A stretch of 64,000 nucleotides of DNA, from the NCBI RefSeq assembly GCF_011601275.1, contig NZ_JAAOLY010000009.1, forward strand, positions 186,001-250,000. Direction: 5' to 3'. The notes under the pieces were generated by a model. The model had not been told where the DNA came from, did not search any database, and worked only from the letters and a program-made list of their open reading frames with translations. The position numbers and the translations under genes were made by a program. The stretch is from Janthinobacterium lividum (GTDB lineage: Bacteria > Pseudomonadota > Gammaproteobacteria > Burkholderiales > Burkholderiaceae_D). Below are positions 1 through 7,353 of the stretch, piece by piece. Every line of letters begins with the position of its first letter. Within the stretch, counting starts at the first letter, position 1.

Positions 1-927
1 GCCGATGGTGCCGCCCACTTGCAGGGCCGTGCCGGCCAGCACGGCGTTCGCCGTCGACAGGCCCGCTTCCTTGGCGATCGTCGGCAGCCAGTTCGACAGG
101 AAATACAAGTTCAGCAAGTTCATGAAGTTGATGACCCACAGCAGTATCGTCATCTTGGCGCGGCCGCCTGTAAACAATTGCAGTACGGGCGCGCCCTTGT
201 GTTCCTTCTCATGCACGACGTATTGCGTGTCGGCCGTGATGGTCACTGTCGGATCGATGCGTTTCAGCCATTGCGCCACTTTATCCAGCTTGCGTTTCTT
301 GAGCACCAGGAATTGCATCGATTCCGGCAGCAGGAAGAACATCAGTACGCCGATGACCAGCGGCACCACGCCGCCCACGTAAAACACGGATTGCCAGCCG
401 AAGGCGGGAATCAGCGCGGCGGACAATAAACCGCCCAGCACCGCACCCAAGGTAAAGCCGCACGAGACCAGCATCATCAGGGTGACTTTCTTGCGCAGGG
501 GGCTGTATTCGCCGGCCAGCGCCATGGCGTTCGGCATCACGGCGCCCAGGCCCAGTCCCGTGATGAAGCGGATCAGTTGCAATTGCTCGATGTTTGTTGC
601 CAGCGGCGTGACCAGCATGCACAGGGAAAAGAAGATGGTCGAGCCGATCAGCACGGGACGGCGGCCGAACTTGTCGGCCGTGATGCTGAACACGAGCGAG
701 CCGACCAGCATGCCCAGCAGGCCCGCGCCAAACACGGGCCCCAGGTTGGCCTTGCTCACATGCCAGTCCGCGATGATGGCGGGCGCCACATAGCCCATCG
801 CCTGCACGTCGAAGCCATCCATGATGACGCACATCCCGCACAGGATCAGCATGCCGATCTGGAAGGAGCCGATCTTGTTGTTATTGATGAGATCGGGAAT
901 ATCGATCGTCTTGCCTGCCGTGGACAT
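1..927 (-). CDS. MFS transporter, aromatic acid:H+ symporter (AAHS) type, partial
   Basis: Twelve-helix major facilitator, N-terminal 309 residues; the C-terminus lies beyond the left edge of the window. The first hydrophobic segment follows a short cytoplasmic leader and contains the GFDVQAMGYVAPAI motif typical of the AAHS family (PcaK, BenK, MhpT), whose acidic residue in helix 1 is needed for transport of aromatic acids. The loop between helices 2 and 3 has the MFS signature DKFGRRPVL. The ATG at 927 is preceded by a good ribosome site (CAGGAG). A 7-bp perfect inverted repeat (CGCGCCC / GGGCGCG, 956-983) lies in the leader. The substrate is inferred only from family: probably benzoate, hydroxybenzoate or a related acid. 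No catabolic gene is visible next to it in this window. Confidence 0.88.
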   Translation of the reverse strand, partial: MSTAGKTIDIPDLINNNKIGSFQIGMLILCGMCVIMDGFDVQAMGYVAPAIIADWHVSKANLGPVFGAGLLGMLVGSLVFSITADKFGRRPVLIGSTIFFSLCMLVTPLATNIEQLQLIRFITGLGLGAVMPNAMALAGEYSPLRKKVTLMMLVSCGFTLGAVLGGLLSAALIPAFGWQSVFYVGGVVPLVIGVLMFFLLPESMQFLVLKKRKLDKVAQWLKRIDPTVTITADTQYVVHEKEHKGAPVLQLFTGGRAKMTILLWVINFMNLLNLYFLSNWLPTIAKEAGLSTANAVLAGTALQVGGTIG

Positions 928-1051
928 GGTGCCGCTCCTGTTTTTTTATGGTAATCGCGCCCTTCCGGCGAGGGCTGGGCGCGTGTTTGTCTCAGGCTTT
1001 ATTACAATCGCTTTTGATTGATTATTCAAACGTTATTTTCGAATGGATTTA

Positions 1052-1966
1052 TCAGGTTTCCTTGTAAATCTTTGTCGTCCCCTGGATGGCCGCCAGGATC
1101 ACGTCGAGCGCCGGGTGCATGATCTTGCGCTCGTTCGAGATGACGTAAAACTGTTCGCGCAGGGACGAGGCGTCGCCGACCAGCACGGCGCCGAATTGCT
1201 CCTCGATATCGGCCGCCAGGCTGGCGGAGGCGAAGAACAGGCCCAGGCCCTTGCGGCCGAACGCGTTGAGCATGGCGTTGTCCTCGAATTCGCCGACCAC
1301 GTCCGGGCGCACGCCTTGCTGCACCATCCATTCGTCGATGCGCCCGCGCAAGGCGTTATTGCGCGTGGGCAGCAGAAACGGCGCGCCGTGCAGGCTGTGC
1401 GGGAAATTGTCGCGGTACTGTTCGGCCAGCGCGGGGATGCCGAACAGCTTCATGGCGCTCTCTCCCCACAGGTGGCTGGACACGCGCAGGCTGGCGCCGG
1501 CCGGCACGGCGCGGTCCGTCAACACCAGGTCCAGCTTGTGCAGGGCCAGGTCGGCCAGCAGGGATTCGAATTCGTCTTCCAGGCACACGAGCTTGATGGG
1601 CTGGTCCAGGCTGCGCGTGGCGTCGAGCATGCGATACGCCATCAGTTTCGGCAGGGAATCGGAAATGCCCACCGTCAGGCGCATCTTTTCCGCGTCCGCA
1701 TCGGCCAGCGCGTCCTGCATCTGCTCGCCCAAGAGAAAAATCTGGTCCGCATAGCCGAGCGCCAAGCGGCCCGCTTCCGTCGGCACCAAACGCCGTCCCT
1801 GCGGCTGCAGCAGCGACTTGCCCAGCTCCTTTTCCAGCAGGGCCAGCTGGGTGCTGATGGTTTGCACGGCCAGTCCCAGCCGTTCAGCCGCGCGCGTCAC
1901 GCCGCCTTCCTTGGCGACCACCCAAAAGAAGTACAAATGGCGGTAATTGAAGCCCGTGGTTTTCAT
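1052..1966 (-). CDS. LysR-family transcriptional regulator, NhaR-like
   Basis: 304 residues, the usual LysR length. Residues about 5-65 form the winged helix-turn-helix; the opening NYRHLYFFWVVAKEGGVTRA is very close in pattern to NhaR, the activator of Na+/H+ antiporter genes. Residues about 95-300 are the periplasmic-binding-protein-like effector domain. The start at 1966 is preceded by GAGGA. The gene is divergent from the DUF475/TerD block, with only 117 bases between starts, and that gap holds two identical 15-base repeats flanking a palindrome, so control of the neighbouring membrane protein gene is likely. No nhaA antiporter is present here, so 'NhaR' describes resemblance rather than a proven target. 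Confidence 0.85.
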   Translation of the reverse strand: MKTTGFNYRHLYFFWVVAKEGGVTRAAERLGLAVQTISTQLALLEKELGKSLLQPQGRRLVPTEAGRLALGYADQIFLLGEQMQDALADADAEKMRLTVGISDSLPKLMAYRMLDATRSLDQPIKLVCLEDEFESLLADLALHKLDLVLTDRAVPAGASLRVSSHLWGESAMKLFGIPALAEQYRDNFPHSLHGAPFLLPTRNNALRGRIDEWMVQQGVRPDVVGEFEDNAMLNAFGRKGLGLFFASASLAADIEEQFGAVLVGDASSLREQFYVISNERKIMHPALDVILAAIQGTTKIYKET

Positions 1967-1978
1967 CGATCCATCCTC

Positions 1979-2025
1979 TATCTTCTATTTTTACGAAGTA
2001 ATACTTCCATTATCTTCTATTTTTA
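1979..2025. promoter_or_regulatory. Divergent promoter region with paired direct repeats and a palindrome
   Basis: TATCTTCTATTTTTA occurs twice, at 1979-1993 and 2011-2025, exactly identical and 32 bases apart start to start (about three helical turns). Between them lies GAAGT-aat-ACTTC (1995-2007). A plus-strand -10 TATACT sits at 2043-2048, so the second repeat covers its -35 position; a minus-strand -10 GATAAT (2014-2009) lies in the same repeat. This is what is expected of a regulator site controlling both the LysR gene and the DUF475 gene; that the LysR protein is the binder is inferred. Confidence 0.6.
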
Positions 2026-2083
2026 AATGTGTCGGACATCCCTATACTACGTTCCATTGAATTTGGATAACGGGGAACTATCG

Positions 2084-3163
2084 ATGAAACATTTCAGAGT
2101 GTCATTTCTAGTGACATTTATCTGCCTGGGCATTTCCGCCTGGTGGGGTTACACGCACGGTGGCGTGCAGACGATGCTGGCGGCGCTCGGTATCGCGGTG
2201 ATCCTGGGCGTGATGGAAGTCTCGCTGTCGTTTGACAACGCGGTGGTCAATGCCTCGGTGCTGAAGAATTGGGACAAGTTCTGGCAGGGCCTGTTCCTGG
2301 GCGTCGGCATCATCATCGCCGTGTTCGGTATGCGTCTGGTGTTCCCGCTGGTTATCGTGGCGCAAGCGGCTGACCTGGGCTTGATGGAAGTATGGAATCT
2401 GGCACTGAGCAATCCTGAACAGTACTCGATGCACCTGACGAACCACCATGCGGAAGTGGCGGCCTTCGGCGGCATCTTCCTGCTGCTGGTGTTCCTGAAC
2501 TTCCTGCTGGACGACGAAAAAGAAACGCACTGGCTGGGCCGTATTGAAGAAAAACTGGGCGCGCTGGGCAAGATCTCGTCGATTTCCGTGATGATCGCGC
2601 TGGGCACCCTGATGGCCAGCCTGTCGATGATCGAAGAAGGCCAGAAACTGGTGGTCCTGACGGCCGGCCTGTGGGGCATCTTGACCTACGTGGGCGTCGA
2701 TGTGGTCAGCGGCTTGCTGGAAGGCGATAACGGCGACGGCAACGTGGGCGACATCGTCAAGCGCGGCGGTATCGGCGGCTTCCTGTACCTGGAAGTGCTC
2801 GACGCTTCGTTCAGCTTTGACGGCGTGATCGGCGCGTTTGCCATCACCAAGGATGTCGTGATCATCATGCTGGGCCTGGCTATCGGCGCTATGTTCGTGC
2901 GGTCGATGACGGTGTTCCTGGTGCGCAAGGGTACCCTCGACGAGTTCGTTTATCTGGAGCACGGCGCGCACTATGCGATCGGTATCCTGGCCGTGATCAT
3001 GTTGGTCAGCATGAAGTTCCACATTCCCGAGATCTTCACGGGTCTGATCGGCGTGGCCTTCATTCTCGCCTCGCTGTGGTCGTCGATCCGCTACAAGCGC
3101 AGGATGGCGCTTGAAGAAGGCCCGACGGAAGCGCTGGAAGCGGTCAAGGCAACAGCAGTGTAA
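2084..3163 (+). CDS. DUF475 integral membrane protein (TerC-like)
   Basis: 359 residues with about nine hydrophobic segments. The DUF475 family belongs to the TerC/LysE-like membrane proteins and is often found beside TerD-type genes. Visible family features are the acidic motif SLSFDNAVVNA near residue 50 and a second SFSFDGVIGAFAIT near residue 250; the paired FDN/FDG aspartates resemble the metal- or ion-interacting motifs of TerC. The start at 2084 was chosen because residues from there form a clean signal-like first helix; an upstream in-frame ATG at 2027 lies before the -10 element at 2043-2048. It is the first gene of the Ter-like block. Proposed role: membrane partner in metal/oxyanion stress tolerance; the transported species is unknown. 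Confidence 0.85.
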   Translation: MKHFRVSFLVTFICLGISAWWGYTHGGVQTMLAALGIAVILGVMEVSLSFDNAVVNASVLKNWDKFWQGLFLGVGIIIAVFGMRLVFPLVIVAQAADLGLMEVWNLALSNPEQYSMHLTNHHAEVAAFGGIFLLLVFLNFLLDDEKETHWLGRIEEKLGALGKISSISVMIALGTLMASLSMIEEGQKLVVLTAGLWGILTYVGVDVVSGLLEGDNGDGNVGDIVKRGGIGGFLYLEVLDASFSFDGVIGAFAITKDVVIIMLGLAIGAMFVRSMTVFLVRKGTLDEFVYLEHGAHYAIGILAVIMLVSMKFHIPEIFTGLIGVAFILASLWSSIRYKRRMALEEGPTEALEAVKATAV

Positions 3164-3220
3164 AGAATGCGCGGCAAACGACTACACCCGTTTGTCGGCA
3201 AGTTGTAGCAAGCGTCGCCG

Positions 3221-3242
3221 CCGGCCTGGGGAGTCAGGCCGG
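3221..3242. repeat. Inverted repeat between DUF475 and terD genes
   Basis: Perfect 8-bp arms CCGGCCTG and CAGGCCGG with a 6-base loop, 53 bases upstream of the TerD start. No T-run follows, so it is not a classical terminator; it may be an attenuator or mRNA-processing hairpin that separates expression of the membrane protein from the TerD genes. Confidence 0.5.
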
Positions 3243-3294
3243 TGGAGGACGCCAGGTGTTTGGTGATACACAACCCACATAGGAGAAACACATC

Positions 3295-3870
3295 ATGGCA
3301 ATCAGTCTGCAAAAAGGCGGCAACGTCAACCTGAGCAAAGAAGCTCCTGGCATCTCGAAGATGATCATCGGCCTGGGCTGGGATGCCCGCGCCACCGATG
3401 GCGCCGCGTTCGACATCGACGGCTCCGTGTTCCTGTTGAAGGCCGACGGCAAGGTTCGCGCCGACGTCGACATGATTTTCTACAACAACCTGAAATCGAG
3501 CGACGGTTCCGTCACCCACTCGGGCGACAACACCACCGGCGCTGGCGATGGCGATGATGAAACCGTCATCGTCGACCTGGCCACGGTGCCAGCCGAGATC
3601 GACAAGATCGCCGTCTGCGTGACGATTCACGATGCCGAAGCGCGCAAGCAAAACTTTGGTATGGTATCGAAGGCGTACGTACGCTGCGTGAATGCCAACG
3701 GCAACACGGAAATCGCCCGCTTCGACCTGTCGGAAGACGGTTCGGCCGAAACGGCGATGGTCTTTGGTGAAATCTACCGCAATGGCGCCGATTGGAAATT
3801 CAAGGCCATCGGCCAGGGTTATAAAGGCGGCCTGGGCCCACTCGCCGCGTCGTTCGGCGTCGGCGTGTAA
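3295..3870 (+). CDS. terD: TerD-family calcium-binding stress protein
   Basis: 191 residues, the same length as TerD/TerE. The N-terminal ISLQKGGNVNLSK and GLGWDAR motifs, the central NNLKSSDGSVTHSGDN stretch and the acidic GAGDGDDE motif (about residues 81-88) match the family; in TerD the aspartates around these motifs bind calcium. TerD proteins are cytoplasmic and associate with membrane-bound TerC in tellurite, phage and colicin resistance. A strong ribosome site (AGGAG) precedes the ATG. Co-oriented with the following AIM24-like and second TerD genes. Which stress it answers here cannot be read from sequence. Confidence 0.9.
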   Translation: MAISLQKGGNVNLSKEAPGISKMIIGLGWDARATDGAAFDIDGSVFLLKADGKVRADVDMIFYNNLKSSDGSVTHSGDNTTGAGDGDDETVIVDLATVPAEIDKIAVCVTIHDAEARKQNFGMVSKAYVRCVNANGNTEIARFDLSEDGSAETAMVFGEIYRNGADWKFKAIGQGYKGGLGPLAASFGVGV

Positions 3871-3940
3871 GTTGTAAATAATCAAGGCGGTCCGCAGTGT
3901 GGACCTCCCCCATCATTACTGAGTTGAGGAAGGAACAGGT

Positions 3941-4636
3941 ATGCCAGTTTTCAATATTACCGGGGACGTCGACCCGTTCCTGCATGTGTCGCTTGCCAAG
4001 GGCGAGAAGATTTATTGCGAATCCAATGCGATGGTGATGATGGAAACCAATCTTGAGCTGAAAGGCAAGATGACTGGCGGCATAGGCGCCGCGCTGATGC
4101 GCACCTTTGCCAACGGGGAATCGTTCTTTCAGCAGCATATCGAAGCCATGCGGGGCGACGGCGACTGTCTGCTGTCGCCCACCTTGCCTGGCGCGATGCG
4201 GGTGCTCGAGGTGGGCGCCCAGCAATACATGATCAGCGACGGCGCCTTCGTGGCGGCCAGTGCTGGCGTGGAATTGAAGGTGCGCACGCAAAGCCTTGGC
4301 AATGCGCTGTTTGCCCAGAGCGGTGGCTTTTTCATTACCGAGACGGCAGGCAGCGGCCAGTTGGCGGTGTCCGGTTTTGGCGCGATGTCGATACTGGAAG
4401 TGACGCCGGGCAAGGACGTGGTGATCGATAACTCGCACGTCGTGTGCTGGGACAACCGCCTGCAATACGAAATTTCCATGACGACCGGCAGCAGCGGCGG
4501 CTTTCTGGGTAACCTGATCAATAGCCAGACCAGCGGCGAGGGCGTAGTGCTGAAGTTTTCAGGCACGGGAAAAATCCTCGTGTGCTCGCGCAACCGCGCG
4601 GCCTTCCTCGCCTGGACCCAAAGCAAGCCGGCGTAA
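3941..4636 (+). CDS. AIM24 / TIGR00266-family protein
   Basis: 231 residues, matching the AIM24 family of beta-sandwich proteins with no assigned biochemical activity (bacterial members are often annotated TIGR00266). The fold shows as repeated short beta-strands separated by glycines (for example GSGQLAVSGFG and the C-terminal SGEGVVLKFSGTGKILVCSR). No signal peptide or membrane segment, so a cytoplasmic or membrane-peripheral location is expected. Start supported by GAGGAAGGAA. It is sandwiched between two TerD genes, an arrangement seen in Ter-type stress clusters, which suggests it is a component of that system rather than an independent enzyme. Confidence 0.85.
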   Translation: MPVFNITGDVDPFLHVSLAKGEKIYCESNAMVMMETNLELKGKMTGGIGAALMRTFANGESFFQQHIEAMRGDGDCLLSPTLPGAMRVLEVGAQQYMISDGAFVAASAGVELKVRTQSLGNALFAQSGGFFITETAGSGQLAVSGFGAMSILEVTPGKDVVIDNSHVVCWDNRLQYEISMTTGSSGGFLGNLINSQTSGEGVVLKFSGTGKILVCSRNRAAFLAWTQSKPA

Positions 4637-4670
4637 TCAAGCAGTAACCAACCTAACAGGAGCTATGCGT

Positions 4671-5252
4671 ATGTCTGTCAATTTGAGCAAGGGCCAGAAG
4701 ATTTCTCTGGACAAAGAAGCTGGTACCACCCTGACCCGTATCACCATGGGCCTGGGCTGGGATGCGGCCAAGACCAAGGGTTTCCTCGGTTTCGGTTCGA
4801 AGACGGAAGCCGTCGACCTGGACGCATCGTGCGTCATGTTCGATGAAAACAAGAGCACGTCCGATATCGTCTGGTTCCGCCAGCTGAAAAGCCGTGACGG
4901 CAGCATTGTCCACACGGGCGACAACCGCACGGGCGCGGGCGATGGCGACGACGAACAGATCAATGTCGATCTGTCGAAAGTGCCGGCACACGTGAAAAGC
5001 CTCGTCTTCACTGTCAACAGCTTTACTGGCCAGAACTTCTCGCAGGTGGAAAACGCCTATTGCCGCATCTTGAATGCCAGCAATAACCAGGAAGTCGCGC
5101 GTTTCAACCTGTCTGTGCAAGGTACCCACACGGCACAGATCATGGCCAAGCTATACCGCCATAACGGCGAATGGAAGATGCACGCCATCGGAGAAAACGG
5201 CAACGGTCGCACCTTTGACGACTTGATGCCGCAGATTGCCGTGCATCTATAA
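4671..5252 (+). CDS. TerD-family protein (second paralog)
   Basis: 193 residues from the ATG at 4671. The ATG at 4665 is only 2 bases from the AGGAG at 4658-4662, while 4671 is 8 bases away and gives the family-typical MSVNLSKGQ start, so the later one is preferred. Family motifs: GLGWDAAK, FRQLKSRDGSIVHTGDN, and the calcium-site motif GAGDGDDE. It differs from its neighbour by a short insertion (KTKGFLGFGSKTEAVDLDAS) near residue 30, as in the TerZ/TerX subgroup. Two non-identical TerD paralogs in one operon are typical of Ter systems. Confidence 0.88.
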   Translation: MSVNLSKGQKISLDKEAGTTLTRITMGLGWDAAKTKGFLGFGSKTEAVDLDASCVMFDENKSTSDIVWFRQLKSRDGSIVHTGDNRTGAGDGDDEQINVDLSKVPAHVKSLVFTVNSFTGQNFSQVENAYCRILNASNNQEVARFNLSVQGTHTAQIMAKLYRHNGEWKMHAIGENGNGRTFDDLMPQIAVHL

Positions 5253-5332
5253 GGAGCAGTACGCAGCGGGCGGGGGACGGACCGGATACCGGCCCTTGTC
5301 CGCTGCTCTATTTTGAAGGAGAGTATGTCGTG

Positions 5333-5551
5333 ATGCGATTGCTGATAGCCTTGCTACTTCCGTGTCTCACGTTTTTCATGCTGGGGCGCCCGCTGGCCGG
5401 TGCCGCCGCCTTGATCTTGCAGTGCACTGTGATCGGCTGGGCGCCGGCGGCCCTGTGGGCCCTGTACACGGTGAACCAGCATAAAACGGAGCTGGAACTG
5501 GAAGGTGCGTTAAGCCGCAGCTACATGCGCAGGCGTAGTCGGCTGATCTAG
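5333..5551 (+). CDS. Small membrane protein, YqaE/Pmp3 family
   Basis: 72 residues with two hydrophobic helices (about residues 2-20 and 24-44) joined by a short GRPLAG turn, and a basic C-terminal tail (SRSYMRRRSRLI). The helix pair with LLPCLTFF and IGWAPAALWALY matches the Pmp3/YqaE family of stress-induced proteolipids that affect membrane potential. AAGGAG lies at 5316-5321; translation could start at GTG 5330 or ATG 5333. Last gene of the Ter-like block, followed by a strong terminator. Confidence 0.7.
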   Translation: MRLLIALLLPCLTFFMLGRPLAGAAALILQCTVIGWAPAALWALYTVNQHKTELELEGALSRSYMRRRSRLI

Positions 5552-5580
5552 ATCAGCCGGGCGCTTGGAATCCTTGCGCT

Positions 5581-5613
5581 AAAACCCGCACGAGTGATCG
5601 TGCGGGTTTTTTT
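5581..5613. terminator. Bidirectional rho-independent terminator
   Basis: CCCGCACGA-gtga-TCGTGCGGG stem followed by seven T, and preceded by four A, so it can serve both the Ter-like block (plus) and the convergent patatin gene (minus). Confidence 0.92.
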
Positions 5614-5621
5614 GTGCGCGC

Positions 5622-7295
5622 TTACTTCTTGCAGCGTATCGGCACGTTGACGGAATTGCCGTCCGAACTCAGATTGCGGTACTGCAAATCTTCACTCTCG
5701 ATGGCGAAGCGGGGCACGGCGTGGACATAGCGCTGCTTGCAGACGGTGTCGTCATTGATCAGCTTGCCCGTCAGCATGTAATCGCACAGGGCGAAGCGCG
5801 ATTCCTCGTCGTCGAGGATCAGCACGCGCGCCGCGCTGTACAGGGCCGATTGCAAGACTTCCGGGCTGCAATTTTCCGGGCCCGTCAGCTTCAGATGGGT
5901 CTTCGTTTGCGTGGCCAGGCGCTGCAGCTTGACGAGGGCGGCGCGCTCTTCCTTGCGGGCACCGTCGACTTGCGCATCGCCGCTGGACAGGCGCAGCGCC
6001 AGCGAGGCGATCTGGTCGATGGAAATATGCCAGGCAAAGCCTTCCAGCCGCGTGCGGATCTGGCCCGGCAAGGGATCGGCCGCATCGACTTCGCAGCGGT
6101 ACTGGCCCAAGTGGGGGCGGCACAGCACGGGGATGGCAAAAGCCGAGGTACGCTTGCCCTTGACGAATTTCTGGCTCAGGTCGCCAAAATTTTCATGCGT
6201 GATGGTATCGAAGCGGGCTTGTCCAAAGCCCATCTTGACGAGGTTTTCCTTGCGCTGGCGCGAAAACAGGGCGTCGACGGCGTCGTAGATATTCTTGTTG
6301 AAGATGCGGTCCAGTGGCTGGCGCTCGTCCGACATCTTTTCGAATACGGCGCTGGAATTGGGCGCGTTGGCATCGATGGAAATGAGGATGAAGGGCTTGC
6401 TGTTCAGGCGCGGCGGCACGATGGCCATGTCGTTGCCGTACAGCTGCGTCAAGGCCACGTCCCACAGGGTTTCCACGCCCAGGTTGTCGGCTGCGCCGCC
6501 ATCGAACAGGTGCACGTACGACGGCGATTCGCGCGACTCGGAACCAAGCTCCGGCACGAAGGTGTTTTTCGGGCGGAAACGCTCGAAGGTGACGGAATCG
6601 AACACGCCGGGAAAGGCGGCCGAGGTGGCCACGGCCGTGGCCAGGCGAATATCCTGGATCGGCGAATGCAGGGTGCCGTAAAAATACTCATAGGAAAACA
6701 CCACGCGCTTGCCGCCATCGGTGGCGTCTGTTGCGTTGGCCAGGAAGATGGGGCCGTCGTGCGGCAAGTCCTCGTAGGTTTTCTTGTCGTACAGCACATC
6801 GTCAAATACGTCGGACAGGAACGAGGTGCGTGTCTTGTTCGTTAACAACATCGTCGTCAGGTTGGCCGGTTTTAGAATGGTCTGACCGAAGAAATCCGTT
6901 TTCAGCTTGCTGCGCAGCAAAGGCCAATCCGTCTGCTTGCCATGCAGCGCATAGTAGCCGCCCGCGATGGCGCCGCCCGACACGCCGGAGATGGCCGAGG
7001 CGCCGCTGACGAGGCCGAACTGCTCCAGCTGCTCCAGCGAGGCGGCCGAGAAATTGGCCGCGCGGCTGCCCCCGCCGGACAGGGCGATGCCGATGAAGTG
7101 GTCGTTGGGCATGGGATTCTGGATGCGCGCCTTGGGCGCGTCGATGCGCAGGCGCGGGGCTTCCTGCACGGTGAACATGCGGTTTTCGACGCCGCTGTTG
7201 GGGCGCAGGGCGAGTACCGTGCAGCCGCTCAGCAGCGCAACGAGGATACATGGTGCAAACAAGCGTGGATTCATGCGTGATCTGTGCGTAGTCAT
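5622..7295 (-). CDS. Patatin-like phospholipase, predicted lipoprotein
   Basis: 557 residues. An N-terminal signal ends in the lipobox LLSGC (Cys about 25), so it is probably anchored in the outer or inner membrane facing the periplasm. The patatin domain (about 68-300) has the oxyanion-hole motif LSGGGSRA, the nucleophile elbow GVSGGAIAGG, and the catalytic-dyad motif DGGAADNLG. Patatins are Ser-Asp lipid acyl hydrolases. The remaining C-terminal part, with paired cysteines (CRPHLGQYRC and later ones), is not a domain I recognise. A second in-frame ATG seven codons in is an alternative start. It is transcribed alone, converging on the Ter-like block. Confidence 0.85.
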   Translation of the reverse strand: MTTHRSRMNPRLFAPCILVALLSGCTVLALRPNSGVENRMFTVQEAPRLRIDAPKARIQNPMPNDHFIGIALSGGGSRAANFSAASLEQLEQFGLVSGASAISGVSGGAIAGGYYALHGKQTDWPLLRSKLKTDFFGQTILKPANLTTMLLTNKTRTSFLSDVFDDVLYDKKTYEDLPHDGPIFLANATDATDGGKRVVFSYEYFYGTLHSPIQDIRLATAVATSAAFPGVFDSVTFERFRPKNTFVPELGSESRESPSYVHLFDGGAADNLGVETLWDVALTQLYGNDMAIVPPRLNSKPFILISIDANAPNSSAVFEKMSDERQPLDRIFNKNIYDAVDALFSRQRKENLVKMGFGQARFDTITHENFGDLSQKFVKGKRTSAFAIPVLCRPHLGQYRCEVDAADPLPGQIRTRLEGFAWHISIDQIASLALRLSSGDAQVDGARKEERAALVKLQRLATQTKTHLKLTGPENCSPEVLQSALYSAARVLILDDEESRFALCDYMLTGKLINDDTVCKQRYVHAVPRFAIESEDLQYRNLSSDGNSVNVPIRCKK

Positions 7296-7353
7296 TGGTT
7301 GGGATACGGACGGAAATCGTGTGCGATTCTAGCAAACTTGTCTGTGCCTGTAT

